NCBI GenBank assembly: GCA_902771745.1
Contig: CACXYG010000120.1
Coordinates: forward strand, 1-5,002
DNA: 5,002 nucleotides
Direction of reading: 5' to 3'
Origin: an uncultured Erysipelotrichaceae bacterium
Lineage (GTDB): Bacteria > Bacillota_I > Bacilli_A > RFN20 > CAG-288
The notes beneath the pieces are model-generated. The model made no database searches and had not been told where the DNA came from. It saw nothing but the letters and a program-made list of their open reading frames with translations. Below, one piece after another: positions 4,987-5,002 of the stretch. How positions within the stretch are numbered: position 1 is the stretch's first letter; each line of letters opens with the position of its first letter. Made by a program: the position numbers and the translations under genes.

Positions 4987-5002
4987 GCCACTTCTCGTCT
5001 TG
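4868..5002 (-). CDS. Helicase-associated (HA) domain protein fragment, antisense at right edge
   Basis: On the - strand an open frame enters from the right edge and runs 44 codons to TGA (4870-4868). It begins DEKWLKNYHAVMEYMETN and continues KRNPSKYVAEERGLVNWCKHQR. This fits the helicase-associated domain: a W-x-x-x-Y helix, a central [K/H]-x-x-P-S segment, then a L-x-NW-x-x-x-QR helix. Such repeats occur in tandem at the C-terminus of DEAD/DEAH helicases and in accessory-element proteins of gut bacteria. The match persists to Gln-Arg at about 4885-4880. The last three residues (YIV) and the stop come from sequence that codes for the exported protein on the + strand. The domain is therefore broken before its expected continuation, and the native C-terminus is missing. 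Family recognition is from memory of the motif; whether the fragment is real or an assembly artefact is open. Confidence 0.65.
   Translation of the reverse strand, partial: QDEKWLKNYHAVMEYMETNKRNPSKYVAEERGLVNWCKHQRYIV

Noticed and set aside
1..5002. CRISPR array, tRNA/rRNA genes, riboswitches, insertion-sequence ends.
   Set aside because: No regularly spaced repeats, cloverleaf signatures, long structured leaders or transposase coding were seen. The only possible mobile-element trace is the HA-domain fragment at the right edge.

Overview
This window looks like chromosomal DNA of a low-to-moderate GC Gram-positive gut bacterium (Bacillota, most likely a Bacilli/Erysipelotrichia-type lineage). 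The evidence is AGGAGG-type ribosome binding sites, two lipoproteins with long Ser/Thr-rich linkers after the lipobox cysteine, atrophied bacterial Ig-like domains, and T-rich hairpin terminators. TGA acts as a stop: the ATGA overlap at 4063-4066 ends one gene exactly where a signal-peptide protein begins. The lineage is inferred from style, not from a marker gene.

Layout, left to right. (1) Positions 1-143 hold the C-terminal end of uracil phosphoribosyltransferase (upp, + strand), closed by a strong terminator at 158-184. (2) A compound hairpin at 200-250 closes a - strand flavin reductase-family gene (265-747). (3) A - strand lipoprotein gene (870-2312) encodes a Ser/Thr tether, one InlB-B-like bacterial repeat and two beta-sandwich-like modules of the kind found attached to pectate lyases. 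It has no recognisable catalytic domain and ends in a terminator at 794-833. (4) A 173-bp divergent control region (2313-2485) separates it from (5) a + strand lipoprotein with a family 9 pectate lyase (PL9) domain (2486-4066). All the expected calcium and catalytic residues of that domain are visible. (6) An exported aBig/LamG-like protein gene (4063 onward) overlaps the lyase stop by ATGA. (7) At the right edge (4868-5002, - strand) lies an antisense fragment of a helicase-associated (HA) domain protein. Gene 6 loses its own sequence exactly where this fragment starts.

Genes 3, 5 and 6 read as a small pectin/homogalacturonan utilisation locus on the cell surface: a tethered endo-acting lyase, a candidate tethered binding protein, and an exported accessory or second enzyme. 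Co-regulation is suggested by a mirrored promoter layout. Both divergent promoters carry TGNAATCGCTT, reading toward their own gene and centred the same distance (28 bp) from the -10. One copy is a full match to the CcpA/LacI-family cre consensus.

The strongest anomaly is the junction near 4870-4890, where the exported protein switches to unrelated antisense HA-domain coding sequence. It is either a real rearrangement or insertion, or an inverted assembly/amplification chimera. The last ~30 residues of the apparent 307-residue protein should not be trusted.
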